Counted from the stretch's first letter, positions 49,924 through 59,164 are shown. The stretch: DNA of 64,000 bases from Arthrobacter roseus (GCF_016907875.1 NZ_JAFBCU010000001.1:2604001-2668000); one strand, 5' to 3'. Made by a program: numbers and translations. Notes: generated by a model from the letters alone, not told the origin.

Positions 49924-50120
49924 AACCCTCCTTCCGGGGAATAGTGCCGGCTATTCGGTCCCGAAACAAAAAACGCCCCGCGCAGATGCACGGGGCTAGG
50001 CTCTACGTAGCTTTTTCTGCCACGGAGCGTTGCTTCGTTCACCTGCGTAGGCCGTCCTCTGAGAGGAACTTTCGGATGACCTCTGCTTCTCAGCGGCACC
50101 AGGAGGAGCCAAACAGGAGT
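49924..50120 (-). promoter_or_regulatory. L10-type ribosomal leader with attenuator
   Basis: On the minus strand the leader contains the segment CCTACGCAGGTGAACGAAGC. Next comes a hairpin GCTC-CGTGGC / GCTACG-TA-GAGC around AGAAAAA, and then a terminator stem with a T6 run about 45 bases before rplJ. The order of an L10-binding-like element, a competing stem and a terminator matches known L10 leaders, in which binding of L10(L12)4 controls termination. The assignment rests on pattern; its upstream end is not fixed. Confidence 0.65.
49966..49997 (-). terminator. Intrinsic terminator in the rplJ leader
   Basis: GCCCCG (49991-49996 on the minus strand) pairs with CGGGGC (49975-49980), with TGC/GCG extending to a 9-bp stem and an ATCT loop. 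GTTTTTTGTTTC follows. It is the only textbook U-tract terminator in front of a gene in the cluster, so it must be conditional. Confidence 0.85.
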
Positions 50121-50150
50121 CATCGACCGACGGTCTTTGGTAGATTTAGC

Positions 50151-51155
50151 CTACTCGACGGCACCCTGAGCGCCAAATCCCGCTTTCTGCCACATGCCGG
50201 TACACCCAGCCGGTACAAAACCGAGAGTTTCGTTGATCCGAAGCATGTGGACATTCTCGGCCGCGTTCCATGTGTAGATACGGCGCGCGAGTGGCCACTG
50301 GGCCTGGATGCGCAAGATATTAGCTGCCTTGAGTGCCATCCCCAACCTGTGTCCACGGAAGGCCGTGAGCACAAGCGTGTCCTCTTGATAGAGGACTTCT
50401 GGCTTCTGTCCGGCATATTCCAGGATGGTGTGTCCGACTAATTGTCCGGTAGACCTATGGCGCGCAGCGGCGACAAGGCTACGTATCTCTCTCTTGACAG
50501 CCTCCTCTTCAGCGTGGCGGACCCGTGCTGTGTCCCACACTTCTTCCTGGATCTCGAGGCTCCCAGCTGGCACATCCACGCTCATCCACTGACGTAGACA
50601 TGCATAGTTGTTCACCAGTGACTCGGGACAGCGGTCCTCCCAGTAGACGAGATCATACTCATGACCGGCGACCGCACGCGCCCGCTCCAGCATGGCGTCA
50701 GCATCAGCCCTGTGGTCAAGATTCAGAATACTGAACCGCTCGACCTGTTCGAGCGAGTGGCCGAGAGACCGGGCAAACCCGACAGACGCGGACGAGGACG
50801 GGACCTCCCCCACGCCTGTCACTGCTGTGATGTTAGCGGCACCGGGGCCGATCTGATCAGCACGATGCTCGGTTGTGCCCATCACCGTGACGCGACCGAG
50901 CTCGCGAAGATGGGACTCCACGGACTCATAGAGTTGCCTGCCGATGCCTCGCCTGCGGTGCTCAGGTTGAATAAGAATGTGCACGTAAGCGACATGTTCG
51001 TTGTCTCCGAGTGGAAGGACCACTTTTGCCACCCCAACGACGTCGTCGTTTAATTTGGCAATCATGGGCGCCTTTGCCCGATACTGGCTTGGTCGGCTTG
51101 CGATCAGTTGCTCCGCATAACTCAAACTGTGATCCTCATGGCCCCAGAGGTCCAT
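50151..51155 (-). CDS. Two-domain GNAT acetyltransferase, 5' end probably frameshifted
   Basis: The 334-residue frame has two GNAT-like folds. The first contains AYVHILIQPEHRRRGIGRQL, a clear acetyl-CoA site; the second contains LVLTAFRGHRLGMALKAANIL and ends MLRINETLGFVPAG. This layout resembles mycothiol-synthase-type proteins, but the substrate is unknown. The frame continues upstream of ATG 51155 as sensible sequence (RPEKLDALEAQDFTQVC) without a start codon. In the next frame, ATG 51262 opens MTSTVTLS. Removing one CT unit from the repeat at 51236-51244 would join them into a protein of about 369 residues. It could be a pseudogene, phase variable, or a sequencing error. It follows narI, on the same strand. 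Confidence 0.75.
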   Translation of the reverse strand: MDLWGHEDHSLSYAEQLIASRPSQYRAKAPMIAKLNDDVVGVAKVVLPLGDNEHVAYVHILIQPEHRRRGIGRQLYESVESHLRELGRVTVMGTTEHRADQIGPGAANITAVTGVGEVPSSSASVGFARSLGHSLEQVERFSILNLDHRADADAMLERARAVAGHEYDLVYWEDRCPESLVNNYACLRQWMSVDVPAGSLEIQEEVWDTARVRHAEEEAVKREIRSLVAAARHRSTGQLVGHTILEYAGQKPEVLYQEDTLVLTAFRGHRLGMALKAANILRIQAQWPLARRIYTWNAAENVHMLRINETLGFVPAGCTGMWQKAGFGAQGAVE

Positions 51156-51235
51156 TTCTTCAGCGTCGGTCAGCGCGCAGACCTGAGTGAAGTCCTGTGC
51201 CTCAAGGGCATCCAGCTTCTCAGGTCTTTGGAGCG

Positions 51236-51244
51236 GAGAGAGAG
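51236..51244 (-). repeat. Short CT/AG microsatellite in the GNAT 5' region
   Basis: The plus strand reads GAGAGAGAG, i.e. four CT units on the coding strand. A change of one unit (2 bases) would switch ATG 51262 into or out of the GNAT frame. Confidence 0.7.
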
Positions 51245-51306
51245 TGTAACTGTACTAGTCATATCTCGAGTCTCATTAAGTGGTTGGGACTTATCAACCA
51301 CAACGG

Positions 51307-52053
51307 TCAGGGACGACGGCGAGGGATCGTATTGACTTTGTCCCAGCCACGCCGACCTTCCCTGGATCCTTCGTGCGCGTCGCGGCTGCGGTAAAGGACG
51401 TAGGGACGGAAAAGGTAGCCCAATGGTGCTGTGAACACGTGTACCAGACGGGTGAAGGGCCACAGCGCGAAAAGGGCTATGGCGGCAAAGGCATGAAATT
51501 GGAAACTGAACGGCGCAACGGCCATCAGCTCAGGCTGCGGGTTGAAAAAGAAGATGCTACGGAACCAAACGGAGACTCCACCTCGATAGTTGTAATCTCC
51601 AGCCACCCCGGACACGGTGTTGACCAGTCCGCCCAAGATGACCAACGCCAGCATCAGGTACATCACCTTGTCCATCGGGGTAGTTGCTCCCAGCACGGCC
51701 TTGGTAAAACGGCGCCGGTAGAGAAGACCGATCAGTCCAACGATGGTGAAAACACCGGCAATCGCACCTACCGAAATCGCCATGAAATGGTACATCCCCT
51801 CCGAAATCCCAACGGCGTGCGTCCAGCTTTCGGGGATGCCCAGACCCATGACATGGCCCAGGAAGACCGCCAAAATCCCGAAATGAAACATTGGGCTCGC
51901 CCAGCGCAAGATACTGCTTTCATACATCTGACTCGACCGAGACGTCCATCCAAACTTGTCATAGCGGTACCGCCAGATATGTCCGAGGACGAAAATCGTG
52001 AGGCAAATGTAGGGGAAAATCAGCCATAGAAAAACGTCGAGCACACTGTCCAT
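51307..52053 (-). CDS. narI: Respiratory nitrate reductase gamma subunit
   Basis: A 248-residue integral membrane protein with five hydrophobic helices, carrying the two b hemes that take electrons from menaquinol. FLWLIFPYICLTIFVLGHIWRYR opens it, and FHFGILAVFLGHVMGL and FHAFAAIALFALWPFTRLVH hold the heme-ligand histidines. The ATG at 52053 overlaps the narJ stop (TGATG) and has GGGAGG six bases upstream; GTG 52056 is less likely. Confidence 0.96.
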   Translation of the reverse strand: MDSVLDVFLWLIFPYICLTIFVLGHIWRYRYDKFGWTSRSSQMYESSILRWASPMFHFGILAVFLGHVMGLGIPESWTHAVGISEGMYHFMAISVGAIAGVFTIVGLIGLLYRRRFTKAVLGATTPMDKVMYLMLALVILGGLVNTVSGVAGDYNYRGGVSVWFRSIFFFNPQPELMAVAPFSFQFHAFAAIALFALWPFTRLVHVFTAPLGYLFRPYVLYRSRDAHEGSREGRRGWDKVNTIPRRRP

Positions 52054-52709
52054 CACGCGCCTCCCGGCATCGGTGCCAAATCCGGCATTCCATAGGTATT
52101 CAGACCAACCTGCTCTTCTTCAGGACCTTCCGCTATCAGCCGTTGAACAGCTTCGTGGTCCTTCCCTTTCAGCGGCGGAAGGGTGGCACAGACAGATTGC
52201 AGTGCGCCATGCCACGGTGATCCGACTTCCCCTAGGTGAAGCCGAAGAAGTTCAAGACCCGCACGGTTGTCCAGAATAATTTTCAGACCCGAGGCCAAAT
52301 CGGTTATCGCTCCGAATTCCAGGACAACACAGAGGTGGTCGGGCAGCTGGTCATCGGCCAGATTCAGACCGGCCTTAGCGTAAACCTGCTTAATACGCAG
52401 CAACGCCAGGCCCCTTTTCCTGGTCTCTCCATTAGAAAAGTAAGTCAAGAACAGGCATCCACGTCGACGGGTATCGAAGGTGTCGACGTATTCGCTCTGC
52501 ACTTCGCGCAGATCTCCCTCACGCAAATGCCGAATGGTCTCCCGTAGACCTGCACCTACTTTGACCGGTAGGCTCGCGGCTACCTCGCCCAATAGATCCA
52601 GACGTTGGAGCAGGGATTCGTCCGGATAGTCCATCAAGATGGACGCGGCTTGCCACGCATTGGTGATTTCGGCAGGCGAATATTTCAATGTGGGCATTTT
52701 GGGAGTCAC
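52053..52709 (-). CDS. narJ: Nitrate reductase assembly chaperone
   Basis: A 218-residue TorD/NarJ-family chaperone that assists cofactor insertion into NarG. ASILMDYPDESLLQRLDLL, YVDTFDTRRRGCLFLTYFSNGETRKRG and PDHLCVVLEFGA are family signatures. The GTG at 52709 overlaps the narH stop (GTGA). It is not part of the final enzyme. Confidence 0.95.
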   Translation of the reverse strand: MTPKMPTLKYSPAEITNAWQAASILMDYPDESLLQRLDLLGEVAASLPVKVGAGLRETIRHLREGDLREVQSEYVDTFDTRRRGCLFLTYFSNGETRKRGLALLRIKQVYAKAGLNLADDQLPDHLCVVLEFGAITDLASGLKIILDNRAGLELLRLHLGEVGSPWHGALQSVCATLPPLKGKDHEAVQRLIAEGPEEEQVGLNTYGMPDLAPMPGGA

Positions 52710-54373
52710 GACGGCGCTCCCGCCTGGGAGGTAGATCCTGGACCCGGTTGCGCATCAGGAAACAATCCATTGGGTGTGCCCTGGCCATTCCAGTTCAACA
52801 GATTTATGCGCACTCCCTCAGGCCGCCCGGGCCCGCTGGCGGACGCAACGCCAGGGTCCTTTCCACGATCCGGATCGTTCCCGAAGGACTCGTCCATTCC
52901 GCCCATGCCGCCCATGCCTGGCCCACCATCGACGTTGAGCGAGCACTCGGTTGCGATGTTTTCCAATTTATGGGCATCTTCGTAGTGGGCAGGTGGAATA
53001 ACGTAGCGCTCTTCGTATTTAGCGATAGCCAATAACCGGTACATGTCTTTGATTTCCTGGCCTGTCATCCCGACCGACTCCGCAATGGACTCGTTCGGCT
53101 CCCATCCCATGTTGATGTCCCGCATATAGGACCGCATGGCCGCAAGCTTGTGCAACACGTTGTCCACGGGCTGAGTGTCCCCAGCGGTGAATAGCCCGGC
53201 TAGATACTCGATGGGGATCCGCAGCTTGTCGATGGCAGCAAAAAGGTTGTCCTGCCGTTCGGGATCTTCACCGGTTTCGCTGACCGCATCCACGACTGGA
53301 GAGAGCGGCGGTATGTACCACACCATAGGCATGGTGCGATATTCCGGATGCAGTGGGAGTGCCACTTTGTAGTCGTTGATAAGAGCCCAGATCGGCGATC
53401 GCTGGGCAGCCGACACCCAATCCTCTGGAATGCCTGCCAGGGCGGCTTCGCGGATAACTTCAGGATCATTCGGGTCCAAGAATACGTTTCGCTGGGCCTC
53501 GTAGAGGTCGTGCTCGTTCCTGACGGACGCCGCCTCCAGCACTCTGTCGGCATCGTAGAGCATCAGACCGAGATAGCGCAGGCGCCCAACGCACGTTTCC
53601 GAGCAGATAGTGGGCTGACCGATCTCTATGCGCGGATAACAGAACGTGCACTTTTCGACTTTGCCGGTTTTGTGGTTGAAATACATCTTTTTGTAGGGAC
53701 ACCCACCCACGCACTGTCGCCAACCGCGGCAGCGGTCCTGGTCCACCAGGACAATCCCGTCCTCTTCGCGTTTATAGATGGCACCCGTGGGGCAGGAGGA
53801 TACGCACGATGGGTTCAGGCAGTGTTCACAGATGCGAGGCAGGTAGAACATGAACGTCTGCTCATATTCGAACTTAATCTTGTCGCCGACCTGTTTGAGG
53901 ATCGGATCGTTGTTCGAGTTTTCTACCGAACCTGCAAGGTCATCATCCCAGTTGGAAGACCACGTGATTTTGGTGTCTTCGCCGGTGAGCAACGATTTAG
54001 GCCGCGCCACCGGTAGGTGCTCCTGAGCCGGGGCCGTGGTCAAATTGTCGTAATCATAGGTCCACGGCTCGTAATAGTCCTTGATACCCGGCAGGTTGGG
54101 GGCGGAGAAGATCGTTAGCAGGTTCTTCAGGCGCCCACCGGCCTTGAGCTGGAGCCGACCGCGCTTGGTCAGCGTCCAGCCGCCCTTCCACTTTTCCTGG
54201 TCTTCATAGGTGCGTGGATAACCCTGCCCTGGGCGGGTCTCCACGTTGTTGAACCAGACGTGCTCCGCGCCGGACCGGTTGGTCCAGACCTGTTTACACG
54301 TGACTGAGCACGTGTGACAGCCAATGCACTTATCCAGGTTCATCACCATGGCCATTTGTGCCATGACACGCAT
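52706..54373 (-). CDS. narH: Respiratory nitrate reductase beta subunit
   Basis: A 555-residue iron-sulfur subunit passing electrons from NarI to NarG. The first cluster is CIGCHTCSVTCKQ (Cys 16, 19, 22, 26). Others are CEHCLNPSCVSSCPTGAIYK, CRGWRQCVGGCPYKKMYF (Trp in place of a Cys, the usual sign of a 3Fe-4S cluster) and CTFCYPRIEIGQPTICSETC. The C-terminal 60 residues are Gly/Pro/Asp-rich. Its start overlaps the narG stop by one base. Confidence 0.97.
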   Translation of the reverse strand: MRVMAQMAMVMNLDKCIGCHTCSVTCKQVWTNRSGAEHVWFNNVETRPGQGYPRTYEDQEKWKGGWTLTKRGRLQLKAGGRLKNLLTIFSAPNLPGIKDYYEPWTYDYDNLTTAPAQEHLPVARPKSLLTGEDTKITWSSNWDDDLAGSVENSNNDPILKQVGDKIKFEYEQTFMFYLPRICEHCLNPSCVSSCPTGAIYKREEDGIVLVDQDRCRGWRQCVGGCPYKKMYFNHKTGKVEKCTFCYPRIEIGQPTICSETCVGRLRYLGLMLYDADRVLEAASVRNEHDLYEAQRNVFLDPNDPEVIREAALAGIPEDWVSAAQRSPIWALINDYKVALPLHPEYRTMPMVWYIPPLSPVVDAVSETGEDPERQDNLFAAIDKLRIPIEYLAGLFTAGDTQPVDNVLHKLAAMRSYMRDINMGWEPNESIAESVGMTGQEIKDMYRLLAIAKYEERYVIPPAHYEDAHKLENIATECSLNVDGGPGMGGMGGMDESFGNDPDRGKDPGVASASGPGRPEGVRINLLNWNGQGTPNGLFPDAQPGPGSTSQAGAPS

Positions 54374-57300
54374 CAGTACTCAACCTCCTGGGTTCGGCGG
54401 CGAATGACTGTGACCTCGTCGCGTTGGTTTCCTGTGGGCCCCATATAGTTGAAGGCATACGTCTGCTGGGCGTAGCCACCGATCATGTGCGTGGGCTTGA
54501 TCATCAACCGGGTTAGCGAGTTGTGGTTACCTCCGCGCTGACCACTGGTCTCCGAAAGCGGCATGTCGATCAACCTGTCCTGGGAGTGATACATGTAGAC
54601 CGTTCCCTCCGGCATCCGGTGGGAGACGATGGCCCGAGCTGTGACGGTGCCGTTGCGGTTGACCGCTTCTATCCATTCGTTGTCTTTCACCCCAATCTTC
54701 TCTGCGTCCAACGGACTCATCCAGATCCCCGGCCCTCCCCTAAACAGAGAGAGCATGAGCAAGTTGTCCTGATACTCCGAGTGGATGGACCATTTGTTGT
54801 GCGGAGTCAGGTACCTTACGGTAACGCCCTTGGACGAGGTAGAGCCGATGGCCGGCTCGTCGAACAATGCGGTCATGTCAAGTGGTGGACGGAAGATGGG
54901 TAGACCTTCGCCGAGTTCGGTCATCCAGTCATGATCGAGGTAAAAGTGCATCCGGCCGGTCAATGTATGCCACGGCTTGAGCCGCTCCACGTTGATCGTG
55001 AACGGCGAGTACCGCCGTCCCCCGGATTCAGAGCCGGACCATTCTGGTGAGGTGATCACCGGCACCGGTCCGCGCTGCGTGTCGGCAAAGGTGATGCGCT
55101 TGCCCTCGTGTTCAGAGGCAAGATCGTGAAGCTTCGTCCCGGTACGTTTTTCCAGGGTCTTGAAGCCCTCGGTGGCCAGGCGACCGTTGGTGGTACCCGA
55201 GAACGTCAGGATCATCTCGCAGGCCTGAATGTCCTTGAGAATGTCCGGACGCCCGTCCGCAGGCCCTCCGCGGACAACACCGTTCTTCTTCTTGAGCTCC
55301 TCGATCTCCGGACCAAGGTCATACGTGATGCCCTTGGTGGTGGCACCGAGTGTGTCCAAGAGTGGGCCAACCGCACGCATCTTGTCGCCGATGGCGGTGT
55401 AGTCCCGCTCGATCTCGACGATCTTGGGCATGGTGACACCCGGCTCCGGCTCGCATTCCCCGTACTTCCAGTCCCGGACCTTTCCGTGCGGAACCGCCAT
55501 CGCGTCAGGGGTATCGTGGGTCAGCGGTACGGCGACGACGTCGGTCTGCATACCTAAGTGACGCACCGCCAACTTACTGAAAACCCGGGAGATCTCCTGC
55601 CAGGCATCCCAATCCGTGCGTGACTGCCAAGGCGGGGTGATGGCCGGATTGAAGGAGTTCACGAAGGGGTGCATGTCCGTGGTGGAAAGATCGTACTTCT
55701 CATACCAAGTGGCCGCCGGCAGCACAATATCGGAGTAGAGAGTGGAACTGGTCATCCGAAAATCCAGCGTTGTCAGCAGATCAAGCTTCCCGATCGGGGC
55801 CTTCTCGTGCCACTTCACGTCCTTGGGCCGGAACCTTTCGGCTGTTTCCTCGGCAGTGATCGTGTGTGAGGCACCCAGCAGATGGTTCAGGAAGTACTCG
55901 TTACCCTTGGCCGAGGAGCCGATCAGGTTCGATCGCCACAGCGAGAGTACTCGTGGGAAGTTCTCTTCGGCATCTGGGTCCTCCGCGGCAAAACTCAAGC
56001 GGCCAGCCTTGAGCTCATCGACCACATAGTCCTTGGCAGACTGCCCATTTGCACGGGCCTGAGCACCGATGACCAGCGGATTCCGGTCGAAGGTCGGATA
56101 GGAGGGCATCCAGCCCAGTCGTGCGGACTGCGCAATGACATCGGCCATCGTCTTGCCAGCCAGTTGACCTTTACCGGTCTGCGCGGTCAACGCGTCCGCC
56201 CCGAACTGGTCGTAGCGGAACTGGTCTGTGTGCAGGTACCAATAGGCGGTCTGCACCATGTTGCGCGGAGGACGCATCCAGTCCAGACCGTTGGCCAGCT
56301 GCGTGTATCCGGTCAGCGGGCGCACTTTTTCCTGGCCCACATAATGTGCCCAGCCGCCACCGTTAACCCCTTGGCACCCTGTGACCGTGGTCAGCGTCAA
56401 GAACGTTCGGTAGATGGTATCCGAGTGGAACCAGTGGTTGGTTCCTGCACCCATCAGGATCATTGACCGCCCTTTGGAATCCACAGCGTTCTGCGCAAAC
56501 TCCCGGCCAATCTTCTCGGCTGAAGCCGCAGAGACTCCGGTGATCGTTTCCTGCCAAGCCGGGGTATTCGGAGATTCAGCATCGTCGTAACCGGTGGGCC
56601 ACTCCCCTGGCAGCCCCGGGCGTCCAACGCCGTACTGCGCCAGCAACAGGTCAAAGACGGTTGTCACCAGACGTCCAGCAACCCGACGCGCCGGAACTCC
56701 GCGCCGGATGATCCCGATGTTGCCTTGCCCGGAGTCAAAACGCGGCATGTCCACCGGCACGTTCTCATCCGCGCCATCAATCAGCGTGAGTTTAGGATCG
56801 ACGTCTCCCAGGTCCAGGTTCCATTTTCCCTCACCTGTCTCGCCGTAGCGGTGGCCCAGAGTGCCCGGCGGAACCACCAGACGGTCAGTGGCCGAATCGA
56901 CCAGCACTGTTTTAAATTCGGCGTTTTCCTCTTCCGGTTCGACCTCATCCGTAAGATCGGCGGCAGTCAGGAACTTTCCGGCGGTGAACGTGCGCTCCCC
57001 AGCGGCGTCCCGCGCCTCGTCGAGGGTGACCAGGAAGGGAAGATCCGTGTACTTCTTCACGTATTGGTTGAAATAGGGGGTCTCTCGCTCCACGTAGAAT
57101 TCTTTCAGAATCACGTGTCCCATAGCCATCGCCAAAGCGCCGTCTGTGCCCGGCTCAGCCGGCAGCCATTCATCAGCGAATTTGGTGCTATCGGCGAAAT
57201 CTGGTGAGACAACGATGACCTTCTGTCCCCGGTATCGTGCCTCGATCATCCAATGCGCGTCAGGGGTACGTGTTACCGGGACGTTGGTCCCCCAGATCAC

Positions 57301-58077
57301 CAGGTAACCTGCATCCCACCAGTCCCCAGATTCGGGTACATCGGTCTGGTCACCGAAAACCTGAGGGGAAGCGACGGGCATATCGGCATACCAGTCGTAA
57401 AAACTCAGCATGGATCCACCGATGAGATTCACAAAACGCGCACCCGACGCGTGGGAAACCATGGACATCGCCGGGATAGGGGAGAATCCAGCCACCCGGT
57501 CCGGCCCCCATCTGCGAATGGTATGCACGTGTGCAGCAGCGATGATCTCGACGGCTTCATCCCACGTTGCGCGGACCAGCCCACCCTTGCCACGGGCCCG
57601 CTTGTAGCGGCTTGCGCGCTCGGGATCCTCGGTCACATCCGCCCACGCCAGTACCGGATCTTTCAAGCGTGCTTTGGCTTCGCGGTACATCTCCAGCAGC
57701 ACCCCGCGAATGTAGGGATATCGCGTGCGGGTCGGGGAGTACGTGTACCAGGAAAAGGAGGCGCCGCGTGGGCAGCCCCGCGGCTCGTATTCGGGTTTGT
57801 CGGGGCCAGTGGTGGGATAATCGACCGCCTGAGTTTCCCAGGTGATGATGCCATCCTTGACGTACACATTCCATGAGCATGACCCCGTGCAGTTCACCCC
57901 GTGGGTTGAGCGAACTACCTTGTCGTGGCTCCAGCGGTCCCGATAAAAGGAGTCTCCGGAGCGTCCTCCGACTTTGAGCAGCGTGCGCCCATCCGGAGAC
58001 ACTACCTCTTTTGGAGTGAAGAATCTCCTGGTCTTGATCAGCGCGTCTGTCAATCCGCTATTCATCGTGGCGCCCAT
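54373..58077 (-). CDS. narG: Respiratory nitrate reductase alpha subunit
   Basis: A 1234-residue molybdenum catalytic subunit that reduces nitrate to nitrite on the cytoplasmic side. The FS0 cluster ligands are H59, C63, C67 (HGVNCTGSC) and C102 (GCPRG). The Mo-ligand Asp is in SFYDWYADMP (D228). VIWGTNVPVTRTPDAHW and GAGTNHWFHSDT are typical of NarG. The ATG at 58077 is set by GGGAGGGGAGG five bases upstream; 58095 would add six residues. It is the first gene of a tight, overlapping narGHJI operon. There is no narK or molybdenum-cofactor gene in the window. Confidence 0.97.
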   Translation of the reverse strand: MGATMNSGLTDALIKTRRFFTPKEVVSPDGRTLLKVGGRSGDSFYRDRWSHDKVVRSTHGVNCTGSCSWNVYVKDGIITWETQAVDYPTTGPDKPEYEPRGCPRGASFSWYTYSPTRTRYPYIRGVLLEMYREAKARLKDPVLAWADVTEDPERASRYKRARGKGGLVRATWDEAVEIIAAAHVHTIRRWGPDRVAGFSPIPAMSMVSHASGARFVNLIGGSMLSFYDWYADMPVASPQVFGDQTDVPESGDWWDAGYLVIWGTNVPVTRTPDAHWMIEARYRGQKVIVVSPDFADSTKFADEWLPAEPGTDGALAMAMGHVILKEFYVERETPYFNQYVKKYTDLPFLVTLDEARDAAGERTFTAGKFLTAADLTDEVEPEEENAEFKTVLVDSATDRLVVPPGTLGHRYGETGEGKWNLDLGDVDPKLTLIDGADENVPVDMPRFDSGQGNIGIIRRGVPARRVAGRLVTTVFDLLLAQYGVGRPGLPGEWPTGYDDAESPNTPAWQETITGVSAASAEKIGREFAQNAVDSKGRSMILMGAGTNHWFHSDTIYRTFLTLTTVTGCQGVNGGGWAHYVGQEKVRPLTGYTQLANGLDWMRPPRNMVQTAYWYLHTDQFRYDQFGADALTAQTGKGQLAGKTMADVIAQSARLGWMPSYPTFDRNPLVIGAQARANGQSAKDYVVDELKAGRLSFAAEDPDAEENFPRVLSLWRSNLIGSSAKGNEYFLNHLLGASHTITAEETAERFRPKDVKWHEKAPIGKLDLLTTLDFRMTSSTLYSDIVLPAATWYEKYDLSTTDMHPFVNSFNPAITPPWQSRTDWDAWQEISRVFSKLAVRHLGMQTDVVAVPLTHDTPDAMAVPHGKVRDWKYGECEPEPGVTMPKIVEIERDYTAIGDKMRAVGPLLDTLGATTKGITYDLGPEIEELKKKNGVVRGGPADGRPDILKDIQACEMILTFSGTTNGRLATEGFKTLEKRTGTKLHDLASEHEGKRITFADTQRGPVPVITSPEWSGSESGGRRYSPFTINVERLKPWHTLTGRMHFYLDHDWMTELGEGLPIFRPPLDMTALFDEPAIGSTSSKGVTVRYLTPHNKWSIHSEYQDNLLMLSLFRGGPGIWMSPLDAEKIGVKDNEWIEAVNRNGTVTARAIVSHRMPEGTVYMYHSQDRLIDMPLSETSGQRGGNHNSLTRLMIKPTHMIGGYAQQTYAFNYMGPTGNQRDEVTVIRRRTQEVEY

Positions 58078-58265
58078 AACGGCCTCCCCTCCCATGGCCT
58101 GCTACGACCACCATGAATCGTGATGTTATGCCAAATCTGAAAGCAGAATTCCGTCGGAATCAAGCGCCAGATGTCAATATGACATCACAGTAGCAGAGAG
58201 AAGATGCGAGTTCTATTACATACTGATACACGGAAGACCGATTGTGAACGGTGTGCCGAAACGAA
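58078..58265 (-). promoter_or_regulatory. narG upstream region with a 17-bp palindrome
   Basis: An AT-rich non-coding gap between the rplA terminator and narG. GATGTCA-ATA-TGACATC at 58170-58186 is a perfect 7-bp-arm inverted repeat centred about 100 bases before narG, and it contains a -35-like TTGACA on the minus strand. It does not match the FNR (TTGAT-N4-ATCAA) or CRP/GlxR (TGTGA-N6-TCACA) consensus exactly. CATAAC near 58130 is a possible -10. Confidence 0.5.
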
Positions 58266-58297
58266 AGGGCGCCCACAGCCTAATCTGCGGACGCCCT
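58266..58297 (-). terminator. Intrinsic terminator after rplA
   Basis: A 13-bp stem (58266-58278 with 58285-58297), continuous on the minus strand thanks to two G-U pairs, encloses a six-base loop. TTTCGTTTCGG follows. It begins about 30 bases after the rplA stop and isolates rplKA from the nar operon. Confidence 0.8.
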
Positions 58298-58327
58298 AAT
58301 ATTCGTGTGGAAAGACCAGCGCAAGTG

Positions 58328-59035
58328 CTATGCGTCGGCCAGAACCTTGGTGACGTTGGGATCAATGCCGATACCGGGGCCGAATGTGGTGGTGATGGTG
58401 GCCTTGGAGATATAGCGGCCCTTGGAAGCCGACGGTTTGAGACGTAACACTTCTTCCAGCGCCGCTGCGTAGTTCTCTACGAGCTTCTGTGAGTCGAACG
58501 AAACCTTGCCGATAATGAAGTGAAGGTTGGAATGCTTGTCGACACGGAAGTCGATCTTTCCACCCTTGATGTCCGTCACGGCCTTAGCCACGTCCGGGGT
58601 CACTGTTCCGGTTTTTGGGTTCGGCATGAGGTTACGAGGGCCAAGAACCTTACCCAAACGACCTACCTTGCCCATCATGTCCGGGCTAGCGACGGCAGCG
58701 TCGAAGTCGGTCCAACCGGCGGCGACCTTTGCGATCATGTCGTCGGAGCCAACGAAATCCGCTCCGGCAGCAATAGCGGCCTCGGCGCGCTCGCCTGTTG
58801 CGAAAACAAGGACGCGGGCGGTCTTGCCAGTGCCGTGGGGCAGGATGACCGTGCCACGAACCATCTGGTCCGCCTTACGGGGATCTACGCCCAGCCGAAA
58901 GGCGATCTCTACGGTTGCGTCGAACTTTGAAGGATTAGTTTCCTTTGCCAACGTAATGGCCTCAATCGGGGCATACTGCTTGCCTACCTCGATCTTGGCT
59001 TCCGCTGCTTCATATGCTTTGCTGCGCTTTGCCAT
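58328..59035 (-). CDS. rplA: 50S ribosomal protein L1 (uL1)
   Basis: A 235-residue uL1 of the L1 stalk. [48 protein letters not shown], and the signature [19 protein letters not shown] are all present. The ATG at 59035 gives family length and has AAGGAG ten bases upstream. It follows rplK by 129 bases. Confidence 0.98.
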   Translation of the reverse strand: MAKRSKAYEAAEAKIEVGKQYAPIEAITLAKETNPSKFDATVEIAFRLGVDPRKADQMVRGTVILPHGTGKTARVLVFATGERAEAAIAAGADFVGSDDMIAKVAAGWTDFDAAVASPDMMGKVGRLGKVLGPRNLMPNPKTGTVTPDVAKAVTDIKGGKIDFRVDKHSNLHFIIGKVSFDSQKLVENYAAALEEVLRLKPSASKGRYISKATITTTFGPGIGIDPNVTKVLADA

Positions 59036-59092
59036 CTGCTTTTTCTCCTTGTGCAGTTGTGGTCTGCGGACCGCGCGCGGCCCTGCCACCTG

Positions 59093-59113
59093 CGGTTCCG
59101 AACTCCGGAACCG
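59093..59113 (-). promoter_or_regulatory. Stem-loop between rplK and rplA
   Basis: CGGTTCCG (59093-59100) and CGGAACCG (59106-59113) form a perfect 8-bp stem with loop AACTC, about 50 bases after the rplK stop. Its role is unknown. Confidence 0.45.
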
Positions 59114-59164
59114 TCTTCTCTGATGTTGTGGATTGTCCGGGAAGTTCAACCCCGAACGGAGACG

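Noticed and set aside
55882-56466. Plus-strand frames inside narG and narH (also 53348-54016)
   Set aside because: They are antisense to conserved catalytic regions and match nothing recognisable.
58170-58186. Calling the narG palindrome an FNR or NarL box
   Set aside because: It fits neither the FNR half-sites TTGAT/ATCAA nor the NarL heptamer; only an unassigned operator can be supported.
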